Source: an uncultured Bacteroidia bacterium
GTDB lineage: Bacteria; Bacteroidota; Bacteroidia; Bacteroidales; F082
Direction of reading: 5' to 3'
NCBI GenBank assembly: GCA_902767725.1
Contig: CACXIM010000012.1
Coordinates: 1 to 64,000, forward strand
DNA: 64,000 nt
The notes below the pieces were generated by a model. That model did not search any database. It was not told the origin of the DNA and saw only the letters and a list, made by a program, of their open reading frames with translations. Both the position numbers and the translations under genes were made by a program. This document shows, piece after piece, positions 33,843 through 41,049 of this stretch. Positions within the stretch are counted from its first letter, which is position 1. Every line of letters begins with the position of its first letter.

Positions 33843-35189
33843 ATGAAAACAAAAACACTAATTCTGTTATTATTCGTAGTTTTGCAATCCCAAGCCCAAA
33901 TCGAAGGCTACTGGAAAGGCGAAATTGATCTGGGTGTGCAAAAGTTAGAGACGGCTTTCGACATAAAGGCTGCTGAAAACGGCTATGCTGCCACTTTTGA
34001 CGTGCCCGCACAAGGCGCGTATGATATTCCAGTGGACGAAACAACCTTCCAAGACGGGCATTTAGAGTTGAAAATGAACGCCTTGAGCGCCACCTATTCT
34101 GGTGTTTTGAAGGAATCGACCATCGAAGGCGAGTTTACCCAACACGGCATGACCTTCCCGCTTAACCTTGTCAAGGCAGAGAAGAAAGAGCAGAAAAAGG
34201 CACGCCCACAAGACCCGCTGCCGCCGTTCAAATACCATATCGAGGAAGTGACTTTCGTCAATGAAAAAGAAGGCAACAAATTGGTTGGTACTTTGACCAT
34301 CCCCAATGGTGAAGGCCCGTTTCCAGCCATGGTGCTCGTGTCGGGCAGCGGTCAACAAGACCGCGATGAGGAGCTGATGAACCATCGCCCCTTCTTGGTC
34401 ATCGCGGATTATTGTGCTCTCCATGGCATTGCCGTGCTGCGTTACGACGATCGTGGTATAGGCGGCTCTGAAGGTGAAGTGAAAAATGCCACCTCCATGG
34501 ACTTCTCCTACGATGCCGAGGCCGCATTCGACTATCTTCGTAACCGAAAGGAAATCGATACTTCAAAGGTCGGCATTTTGGGCCACAGTGAGGGCGGTAT
34601 CATCAATTTCATGGTGTCGGCGCGCCGGCCTGAGGTGGCTTTCCTGGTCTCTTTGGCTGGTCCGTCGGTGAATGGCATAGAGGTTCTCAAAGAGCAACAA
34701 AAGGCTATACTTAGGGCTTCGGGTATGACGGAAGAGGCTGTTCAATTCAACAGTAACACCAATGCTCAGATGTTCGACATCATTGAAGCCTCAAGCAGTA
34801 GGGAAGAGGCCGACAGCCTGTTACGCCAACTATTGAAAGGCTGGGGTTATAACGAAGAATTGACCGAGCAAACAATAGGGCAGATGGCGTCGCCATGGAT
34901 GTACTATTTCTTGAAATACGACCCCACCGAGGCCATCGTCAAGACGAATTGTCCCGCCTTGTTGTTGAACGGCTCCAAGGATTTGCAAGTGATTGCCTCA
35001 CAGAATCTTCCAAGCTATGAGAAGATCATCACTGAACATGGTAAGACCAACCTCATCCTTCGTGAACTGCCCGATTTGAACCATCTGTTTCAGCATTGCA
35101 AGACAGGTTCACCCAACGAATACTGCGAGATAGATGAGACCATTTCGCCCGAGGTGTTGGAGATGATTGTGGAGTTTGTGATGGATTAA
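33843..35189 (+). CDS. Exported alpha/beta-hydrolase
   Basis: 448 residues. A signal peptide (MKTKTLILLLFVVLQSQA) is followed by a beta-rich N-terminal domain (about 20-110, IEGYWKGEIDLG...) and an alpha/beta-hydrolase domain (130-448). The latter has oxyanion-region VLVSGSGQQDRDEE, nucleophile elbow GHSEGG (Ser249), acid-region LLLNGSKDLQV and catalytic-His region LNHLFQHC. Likely a periplasmic esterase or acyl-peptide-type hydrolase; substrate unknown. It is separate from its neighbours (a 123-nt gap upstream, and a new promoter downstream at 35215). Confidence 0.85.
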   Translation: MKTKTLILLLFVVLQSQAQIEGYWKGEIDLGVQKLETAFDIKAAENGYAATFDVPAQGAYDIPVDETTFQDGHLELKMNALSATYSGVLKESTIEGEFTQHGMTFPLNLVKAEKKEQKKARPQDPLPPFKYHIEEVTFVNEKEGNKLVGTLTIPNGEGPFPAMVLVSGSGQQDRDEELMNHRPFLVIADYCALHGIAVLRYDDRGIGGSEGEVKNATSMDFSYDAEAAFDYLRNRKEIDTSKVGILGHSEGGIINFMVSARRPEVAFLVSLAGPSVNGIEVLKEQQKAILRASGMTEEAVQFNSNTNAQMFDIIEASSSREEADSLLRQLLKGWGYNEELTEQTIGQMASPWMYYFLKYDPTEAIVKTNCPALLLNGSKDLQVIASQNLPSYEKIITEHGKTNLILRELPDLNHLFQHCKTGSPNEYCEIDETISPEVLEMIVEFVMD

Positions 35190-35214
35190 AAGTCTACTGT
35201 TTCACTTTTTTCCC

Positions 35215-35222
35215 TATTTTTG
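35215..35222 (+). promoter_or_regulatory. -7 promoter element of the sigma/caspase operon
   Basis: TATTTTTG, 23 nt before the sigma-factor ATG at 35246. Confidence 0.6.
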
Positions 35223-35245
35223 CCGCCATAATCTGTTCTTTTTAG

Positions 35246-35830
35246 ATGACTGAAAAGCAGCGGCATAAAATGAACCGTTTGTCGGACCGTCAATTGGTGG
35301 ACATGCTTCTAGCAAACGATGAGATGACGGTGGAATATGTGTTTTTCCATCGTTGTGAAAGCATGTTTGCCCATATCATTAGTAGTGTTTTCCAGTCACA
35401 GGTGAAGAAAGAGGAATTGATTACGGATTTCTATCTTTATTTAAGTGCTGATGATTGGCGACGTTTGCGTCAGTTTGAGTTCAGGTCGGAGCTGAATACC
35501 TGGTTGACGGTGGTCGCCATCAGGTTCTTTGACCAAAAAAAGGCATCCTTGCAGACTAAAACTGAAGAGATTGACGCTCAAATTAATGAGGAGGTGAGGC
35601 ATATTCCTGACGATTTTGATATATTGGACGAGATGTCCAGAGTAGAGCTTTATGATGCCATCGACAAGCTTCCCAAATATCGCGAACGAATGGCGCTGTT
35701 GGGACAGCTGGCAGGGAAAAGTGCCGAGACCATCGCCGAAGAAATGAACTGTTCCGTTGCAGCGGTGTACAACCTGACTAAAAAGGCCAGGATGGCTGTG
35801 AAAAAAACAATGAAAGGGAAAGAAAAATGA
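35246..35830 (+). CDS. RNA polymerase sigma-70 (ECF-type) factor
   Basis: 194 residues. Region 2 is divergent (about 15-95, LVDMLLANDEMTVEYVFFHR, then FEFRSELNTWLTVVAIRFF). Region 4 is clear (about 135-188, DAIDKLPKYRERMALLGQLA, then KSAETIAEEMNCSVAAVYNL, the HTH). It directs polymerase to a dedicated promoter set. It is translationally coupled (ATGA) to the membrane protein that follows, as expected for a sigma/anti-sigma pair, and heads a five-gene operon with the caspase-like protease. Confidence 0.85.
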   Translation: MTEKQRHKMNRLSDRQLVDMLLANDEMTVEYVFFHRCESMFAHIISSVFQSQVKKEELITDFYLYLSADDWRRLRQFEFRSELNTWLTVVAIRFFDQKKASLQTKTEEIDAQINEEVRHIPDDFDILDEMSRVELYDAIDKLPKYRERMALLGQLAGKSAETIAEEMNCSVAAVYNLTKKARMAVKKTMKGKEK

Positions 35831-36603
35831 ATGGATACAAGATAGAAGTCACCGATGAGTTGCTTGCCTGCTATTTGGAAGGCAAACTGACCGCCCAGGA
35901 GAAGGCAGCGGTTGAGCATTACTTGTCCGAGCATACCGAAGCCATGGATGCTGTTATCCTTGCGCGGTATGAGATGGGTTACAGGCGGACCAAACGCCGT
36001 TTCTATGTCTACGCCATTACGACCTTTGTGTTGGTCGCTTGTCTTGCTTTGTTGCTTTGGAGGCTGCTGACGCCTTTACATGTAAAGGTCAATGTCACGG
36101 AGGACAGGAACTACGCCATCCCTTCATTACCTTTTGAAGGCGGTACCCTCGAATGTGAGTATGCGGGCAACGCTTTGCAACGCATCACGGTGAGCCCCGA
36201 CAACGCGACGGTGTTTCTCAATGATATTCCTTATCGCTTGAAAGGCAGTCTGGTGCATCTCGTCTTTGAGGCTGATGGTTATCAGACGATTGACACGGTG
36301 GTGAAAGCCCAACGTAGTGTTGAGCTCAGCGTCAGACGCAACAACGATCTCGGCGTTGTGTTTGGACGTGTGTGTGACTTTGAGAGCAACCAACCCATTG
36401 AAGGCGCTTTGGTGAGTTTGCTTGACTATACGACTATTACAGATGCGTTAGGCCAATTCAGGATCGAGATTCCTTTTGACAAACAAGACGTCACCCAACG
36501 TGTATTGGTCGCCAAAGAAGGCTATCAGACATGGGACGAGCTTTACAGGCCTTCTGCTACAGAGCCTTGGCTGATCAGCTTGGAAAAGGAGGTGCAGCCA
36601 TGA
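35827..36603 (+). CDS. Membrane anti-sigma-like protein with carboxypeptidase-like domain
   Basis: 258 residues. The cytoplasmic N-terminus (1-58) has the helical pattern DELLACYLEGKLTAQEKAAV...HYLSEH, like anti-sigma (zf-HC2-type) domains, but lacks the zinc His/Cys residues. One membrane helix lies at about 60-78. The periplasmic part (80-258) has a PEGA-like strand-rich segment and a carboxypeptidase-like regulatory domain (FGRVCDFESNQPIEGALVSL). It overlaps both neighbours by 4 nt (ATGA). It should hold the sigma factor at the membrane and sense something in the periplasm; the partner protease is encoded next. Confidence 0.7.
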   Translation: MNGYKIEVTDELLACYLEGKLTAQEKAAVEHYLSEHTEAMDAVILARYEMGYRRTKRRFYVYAITTFVLVACLALLLWRLLTPLHVKVNVTEDRNYAIPSLPFEGGTLECEYAGNALQRITVSPDNATVFLNDIPYRLKGSLVHLVFEADGYQTIDTVVKAQRSVELSVRRNNDLGVVFGRVCDFESNQPIEGALVSLLDYTTITDALGQFRIEIPFDKQDVTQRVLVAKEGYQTWDELYRPSATEPWLISLEKEVQP

Positions 36604-37841
36604 GATATCTCTGGATAGTATTCGTAATGCTCAGTGCAACGCTCTTTGGCCAGACGGTGCAATATGGCAGGGTGGACCTTTATGACAATGGCGCACTTCT
36701 TTCTGGAGTCACCCTTACCATACCTTCGGAACACGACTGTCAGCCTACCATGAGCGATGCCAAAGGCTGCTTCCGCTTGTGCTTCGCAAAGCATCAAGTC
36801 GGCGATGTGATCTGTGGCATAGAAGCGAGAAAACACGGCTATGAGGTGGTGAATGTGCATGTGACCCGCCAATGGACGCTGACTACCGCCGATACGCTTC
36901 ACGTGGTTATGGCACCTAAAGATAAGGTCAAGGAGGCCAGGATGCGCTACTATGAGTTGAGTGGCCTTTCTCCAAAAGAGATGCTTTGGCTCGACGGAGC
37001 CCGCCTCTATGAGGTGGAGTCGCCCGTTTTCAGCTTCAACATCAGCCGATACCATAAGGGTGTTGCACCTTCCGATGTAGACTCAGACATCCCGAAGACC
37101 GATAGGATGAATGACAAGGCCTTTGCCGTCATCATCGCCAATGAGGACTACCAGCAGGAACAGCATGTGCCCTTTGCCATCCACGACGGCGAGGTCTTCA
37201 AGGAGTATTGTACTAACCTTTTAGGCATTCCAGAGACGAACGTCCATTTTGTAACAGATGCCACGCTGAACAATATGCGTTATGAGATTGACTGGCTGAA
37301 AGCCACATTGGCAGCTTATCAAGGTGAGGCTCAAGGCATCTTCTACTATTCGGGGCATGGTATGCCCGACGAGACGAGCCGCTGTGCCTATCTTTTGCCT
37401 GTTGACGGCTATGGCTCCAACATGGAGTCGGGCTTTGGATTGGATGCCTTGTATGCCCAATTGGGCTCGACTGGTGCCGATAGGGTGATGTATTTCGTGG
37501 ATGCCTGCTTCAGTGGCGCCACCCGTGAAGGTGAGATGCTGGCTGAGAGTCGTGGCGTCGCCGTCAATTCGAAAGCAGGAGAATTGCAGGGCAACGCCAT
37601 TGCTTTTTCGGCTGCGCAAGGCAACGAAACGGCTTATGCCTATCAGGAGAAGTCTCATGGCATGTTCACGTATTACCTGTTGAAGAAACTGAAAGAAACT
37701 CGTGGTGACATCACGGCAGGTGAGTTGGCTGATTACCTGAATGAAAGCATTTCACGCATGTCGGCTGTGGAGGGTATGAAAGCCCAGCATCCTACGGCGC
37801 ATGGTGTCATGACTGATTGGAGGACAATTAAGATTAAATAA
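36600..37841 (+). CDS. Exported caspase-family (C14) protease
   Basis: 413 residues from ATG 36600. Signal peptide (to about residue 18), carboxypeptidase-like beta domain (20-110), linker, then a caspase-type domain (175-410). The catalytic His is in YYSGHGMPDE (about residue 252) and the catalytic Cys in YFVDACFSGATR (about 302), with DKAFAVIIANEDYQQEQHVP as the first strand. It is a predicted cysteine endopeptidase acting in the periplasm or outside. Operon position directly after a membrane anti-sigma-like gene suggests a role in releasing the sigma factor, or being controlled by it. That role is inference. Confidence 0.85.
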   Translation: MRYLWIVFVMLSATLFGQTVQYGRVDLYDNGALLSGVTLTIPSEHDCQPTMSDAKGCFRLCFAKHQVGDVICGIEARKHGYEVVNVHVTRQWTLTTADTLHVVMAPKDKVKEARMRYYELSGLSPKEMLWLDGARLYEVESPVFSFNISRYHKGVAPSDVDSDIPKTDRMNDKAFAVIIANEDYQQEQHVPFAIHDGEVFKEYCTNLLGIPETNVHFVTDATLNNMRYEIDWLKATLAAYQGEAQGIFYYSGHGMPDETSRCAYLLPVDGYGSNMESGFGLDALYAQLGSTGADRVMYFVDACFSGATREGEMLAESRGVAVNSKAGELQGNAIAFSAAQGNETAYAYQEKSHGMFTYYLLKKLKETRGDITAGELADYLNESISRMSAVEGMKAQHPTAHGVMTDWRTIKIK

Positions 37842-37850
37842 GGTGGCGAG

Positions 37851-38669
37851 ATGAAAAAGCTCTGGATATTGATGGCATGGTTGTGCTGCGGTTGGCTGCA
37901 GCCGTTGATGGCACAAGAGGTCGCCGACATCGTAAAGGCCTATCCACGCGACAAAAGTATCGTTGTGGAATACGATCTTGGCGTCGATGCCGATTTTGTG
38001 CGACTCTTTGTCTCGCTGGACGGAGGTGTCACCTATCGTGGACCCTTGCAACAAGTCAGTGGCGACGTTGTTGACGTGAAGGCGGGTTTTGGTCATCGCC
38101 TCGTTTGGGATGTGCTTAAGGAACTCGATGTCGATGCCTTTGCCAACGACCAAGTGCGCTTCAAGCTGAGCTTGCGAAAGAAAGAGCGTTGGCCACATGA
38201 GACTTTTATCACTCTTAATGCCGCCTATAGCTTTGCTCCGCAAGGTTCTTTGGGCTTTAGCGTGGGACAGGTGAAACGTTTCGGTTGGTTCGTGAGCCTG
38301 ATGAGCAATGGTAACATTTCGGGGTTTCATCCCGATGGCGACTGTGATGCGCAGGGCTTTTTGCCCGACGGCCATCTGATGCAATATACCGGTGAGGTGG
38401 CGAAGACGCGTCTCTCCCTTATGGCAGGTGGCATGATGCGCGTTTATGGGCCTTGGATTGCCCGTGTGGGAATAGGTTATGGCAACCACACCGTGTGCTG
38501 GCAAACCACTGATGGTGCCTGGTACCGCAACACTGCATATAGCCTGCAAGGCATCGACCTCTCGGCAGGTGTGCAGCTGCATTGGAAAGGTTTTGTAGCA
38601 TCGTTGGAGGCCGTCACCACACAATTACAAGATGTTGAACTAAAAATAGGATTAGGATATGCGTTTTAA
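37851..38669 (+). CDS. Outer-membrane beta-barrel-like protein
   Basis: 272 residues. Signal peptide (to about residue 21), an Ig-like domain (25-110, KSIVVEYDLGVDADFVRLFVSL), and eight or so amphipathic strands (125-272) ending in VELKIGLGYAF, with an aromatic last residue as in outer-membrane barrels. No named family recognised. It lies 9 nt after the caspase gene and overlaps the next gene by 11 nt, so it is part of the same operon. It could be the surface channel or anchor of the system. Confidence 0.7.
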   Translation: MKKLWILMAWLCCGWLQPLMAQEVADIVKAYPRDKSIVVEYDLGVDADFVRLFVSLDGGVTYRGPLQQVSGDVVDVKAGFGHRLVWDVLKELDVDAFANDQVRFKLSLRKKERWPHETFITLNAAYSFAPQGSLGFSVGQVKRFGWFVSLMSNGNISGFHPDGDCDAQGFLPDGHLMQYTGEVAKTRLSLMAGGMMRVYGPWIARVGIGYGNHTVCWQTTDGAWYRNTAYSLQGIDLSAGVQLHWKGFVASLEAVTTQLQDVELKIGLGYAF

Positions 38670-40131
38670 ACTATTGATTCTTGGAGTGTTATGTGCTTAC
38701 GTTTTTGGGTCGTGCCAGAAAGCCCCACTGCCTAACGAAGCAACCATTCAGATCTTGAAAGAAAAAGAGAAGATCACGGTGGGCACCGATTGGGCCGTTT
38801 TCAAAGGAGAATATGCCTATCCCGGTGTCATCGACAGCATGAGACTGAGGGTGGGCACAGAGGAACATCTTTATGGCTCCGAGGACTATGGAATGACAGT
38901 GATGGGCAAGACCTATTCCGTTGAAATTCACGGATTACAGCCTGGCACCTTCTATTATTACGCCTATCTGGTGGACTACGGGGCGCAGACCGATTGGCAG
39001 AGCGAACTCTATGGTTTCACTACTGCAGAGGAAGAAATCAACCTGCCCACGGTGGCCACGGTTGAGGTGACGGGGGTGACTGTTTCGACGGCATCCTGCC
39101 TTTGTCATGTGTCGGACGATGGTGGTGCCGAAGTGACCGAGCGTGGTGCGTGTTGGAGCACGAGTCCGCAGCCCGATGTTTCCGACTTCGTCTTTGCGCA
39201 CGGCCATGGTCTTGGCGATTATACCATCAGTATGGTTGACCTTGAACCGAACACTACCTATTACGTGCGAGCTTACGCTAAGAACCGCAAAGGCATCGAA
39301 TATGGTGAGGAGCTGAGTTTCACTACCATGGACTACTTGGATCCCCCTTTGGGCGCGACCAATGGGCTGTTCACTATAGCGGAAGGGCGTCAAGTGTGGA
39401 TTGCGACAGGCAATCTTCAGTATTTGGCTTCAGAGCATCTATGGGGTTTTGCCGAAAACGCATTCGATTATGTCGGCAACGACAATGCCAACATTGCAGA
39501 GCATTATGACGGATGGATCGACCTTTTCGGTTGGGGCACGAGTGGCTACAACCACGGGGCGGTAGCATACCAGCCTTGGAGTAAGGATGGCAACGCCGAC
39601 CATTACTTTGCTTACGGTGACGAAGAGGCTCAACTGTATGACAATACGGGTCAGGCCGACTGGGGTTACAACGACTTCTTCGGTGAAGGCGAGGAAGGGA
39701 AGTGGCGCACACCCACACACAGTGAATGGGAATATTTGCTCAATGAGCGCAGCACACCTTCGGGCATCCGCTTTGCCAAGGCGCAGGTGTATGGCGTCAA
39801 TGGTCTCATCATACTCCCTGACAGTTGGAGCAGTTCTGCGTATTATTTGAATAATATCAACCAAACCAATGCGAGCTTTACCAGCAACATCATCAACGAT
39901 GGTTGGGAAACGCTCTTGTTTTTCAATGGCGCTGTGTTTTTGCCAGCAGGAGGGTATCGTGATGAGGACAGGGTGGAGTATGCCGGATCCATGGGCTTGT
40001 ATTACACCTCGGAAAACAATGTCAGGAGGGTCAAGGCTTTCAACTTCGACCATAATGACCTGGGAGCAATGACGGTATTCCGCAACTGGGGTCTCTCGGT
40101 GCGCTTGGTGCGCGATGTGGAGAGACACTAA
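38659..40131 (+). CDS. Lipoprotein with Fn3-like and FISUMP-like domains
   Basis: 490 residues. Lipobox VFGSC (about Cys19). Two Fn3-like beta domains (about 30-125 and 130-225; the second ends YYVRAYAKNRKGIEYGEEL). Then a C-terminal domain of about 255 residues with IATGNLQYLASEHLWGFAEN, GWIDLFGWGTSGYNHGAV and WRTPTHSEWEYLLNERSTPS, which resembles the Fibrobacter-succinogenes major-paralogue (FISUMP) type. The same domain occurs three times in the giant surface protein 2 kb downstream. It is the last gene of the sigma/caspase operon and probably surface-exposed; ligand unknown. Confidence 0.8.
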   Translation: MRFKLLILGVLCAYVFGSCQKAPLPNEATIQILKEKEKITVGTDWAVFKGEYAYPGVIDSMRLRVGTEEHLYGSEDYGMTVMGKTYSVEIHGLQPGTFYYYAYLVDYGAQTDWQSELYGFTTAEEEINLPTVATVEVTGVTVSTASCLCHVSDDGGAEVTERGACWSTSPQPDVSDFVFAHGHGLGDYTISMVDLEPNTTYYVRAYAKNRKGIEYGEELSFTTMDYLDPPLGATNGLFTIAEGRQVWIATGNLQYLASEHLWGFAENAFDYVGNDNANIAEHYDGWIDLFGWGTSGYNHGAVAYQPWSKDGNADHYFAYGDEEAQLYDNTGQADWGYNDFFGEGEEGKWRTPTHSEWEYLLNERSTPSGIRFAKAQVYGVNGLIILPDSWSSSAYYLNNINQTNASFTSNIINDGWETLLFFNGAVFLPAGGYRDEDRVEYAGSMGLYYTSENNVRRVKAFNFDHNDLGAMTVFRNWGLSVRLVRDVERH

Positions 40132-40210
40132 AAATTTTTGAAATTTTGGACTAAAAATCCATCGTCGGGTTTTCTATTATATAAAAGGAACTTGTTTCCT
40201 GTTAATAGAA

Positions 40211-40459
40211 ATGACCATGACGAACAAAAATATCATACCTCAATCCGACACCACTTTTCACATAGGAAACCTCATCAAGGCTGAGTTGCAGCGGCAGGGG
40301 AGGACCATTACCTGGTTGGCTGGTGAAGTGCATTGCACGAGAGAAAACCTTTACAAGATATTCCGTCATCCATGGATTAATACGGACATGCTTTTCAAAA
40401 TCAGTGAGGCTTTGCAACACGATTTCTTCAGGGATTGTTCAGAGTGGGTGCAGCATTGA
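40211..40459 (+). CDS. Small HTH DNA-binding protein, copy 1
   Basis: 82 residues. One compact helix-turn-helix domain: FHIGNLIKAELQRQGRTITW, then LAGEVHCTRENLYKIFRHPW (recognition helix) and a third/fourth helix ALQHDFFRDC. It resembles small XRE-like regulators common in Bacteroidales. Copy 2 lies 160 nt downstream with about 70% identity over the domain, so this is a tandem duplication. It is encoded just before the giant surface-protein operon and is a likely regulator of it. A short AGGAA/TTCCT inverted repeat (40187-40201) lies near its start. Confidence 0.75.
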   Translation: MTMTNKNIIPQSDTTFHIGNLIKAELQRQGRTITWLAGEVHCTRENLYKIFRHPWINTDMLFKISEALQHDFFRDCSEWVQH

Positions 40460-40508
40460 TGCATGGCATGGAATGTGAATGATTTCGATAATAGATTATT
40501 CAATTTTG

Positions 40509-40534
40509 TTCGATTAATTGCTACCAAAAGTTAC
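40509..40534 (+). promoter_or_regulatory. 26-bp conserved upstream element, copy A (HTH copy 2)
   Basis: Starts TTCGATTAATTGCT and ends AAAAGTTAC. The copies at 40921-40946 and 61496-61521 have the same length, palindromic core and GTTAC end. A near-consensus -7 box (TAGTTTTA, 40568-40575) follows after 33 nt. Confidence 0.65.
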
Positions 40535-40618
40535 GGTTGCATAGCATGTCCTAAAAGGCATAATTCATAGTTTTAAAAATCCAAAAAGCAATGGATTTTT
40601 AACGAATTCTTTTTTGAC

Positions 40619-40882
40619 ATGACAGAACCGAAAAATACATCTAAGGCAAATGAGTTTCACATAGGGAAAAACATCCGGAAAGAGCTTGCCCGACAGGGTC
40701 GGACGATCACTTGGTTGGCAGGCGAGGTGCATTGCACACGGGAGAACCTTTATCGTTTGTTCCGACATTCATATATCAGCACCGACACATTATTTAAGAT
40801 TTGTGAGGCTTTGCAGCACGACTTTTTCAAGGAATGTTCGGAGCAGTTGGGGTTGGAAGCGAAGGGAAATATAGAGCGATAA
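40619..40882 (+). CDS. Small HTH DNA-binding protein, copy 2
   Basis: 87 residues, paralogue of the protein at 40211-40459: FHIGKNIRKELARQGRTITW, LAGEVHCTRENLYRLFRHSY and ALQHDFFKEC align without gaps. The tail is slightly longer (SEQLGLEAKGNIER). The 26-bp element lies upstream, as it does before the giant operon, so this copy may be coregulated with its target or regulate itself. That is inferred from the shared promoter architecture. Confidence 0.75.
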   Translation: MTEPKNTSKANEFHIGKNIRKELARQGRTITWLAGEVHCTRENLYRLFRHSYISTDTLFKICEALQHDFFKECSEQLGLEAKGNIER

Positions 40883-40920
40883 GATGTGAATTAAACCTTC
40901 CAATTAATTGGAGAATTTTG

Positions 40921-40946
40921 TTCAATTAATTGGTTTTAATCGTTAC
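40921..40946 (+). promoter_or_regulatory. 26-bp conserved upstream element, copy B (giant surface operon)
   Basis: Starts TTCAATTAATTGGT and ends AATCGTTAC. An extra CCAATTAATTGG palindrome lies at 40900-40911. The consensus -7 box TAATTTTG (40979-40986) follows after exactly 32 nt. Confidence 0.7.
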
Positions 40947-40978
40947 GCTTCATTTGCAGTGAGCAAAGGCTTTTCCCC

Positions 40979-40986
40979 TAATTTTG
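40979..40986 (+). promoter_or_regulatory. -7 promoter element of the giant surface-protein operon
   Basis: TAATTTTG, 63 nt before the ATG at 41050. Confidence 0.65.
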
Positions 40987-40988
40987 AA

Positions 40989-41012
40989 GGCTGCATTTTT
41001 CGCGATGCAGCC
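40989..41012 (+). promoter_or_regulatory. 5'-leader hairpin of the giant operon
   Basis: GGCTGCAT pairs perfectly with ATGCAGCC across an 8-nt loop, beginning right where transcription should start. A stem at the extreme 5' end may protect the long mRNA from decay. Confidence 0.5.
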
Positions 41013-41049
41013 CATTTTATTAATTGCCAACAAATTAAAACTTTATACT

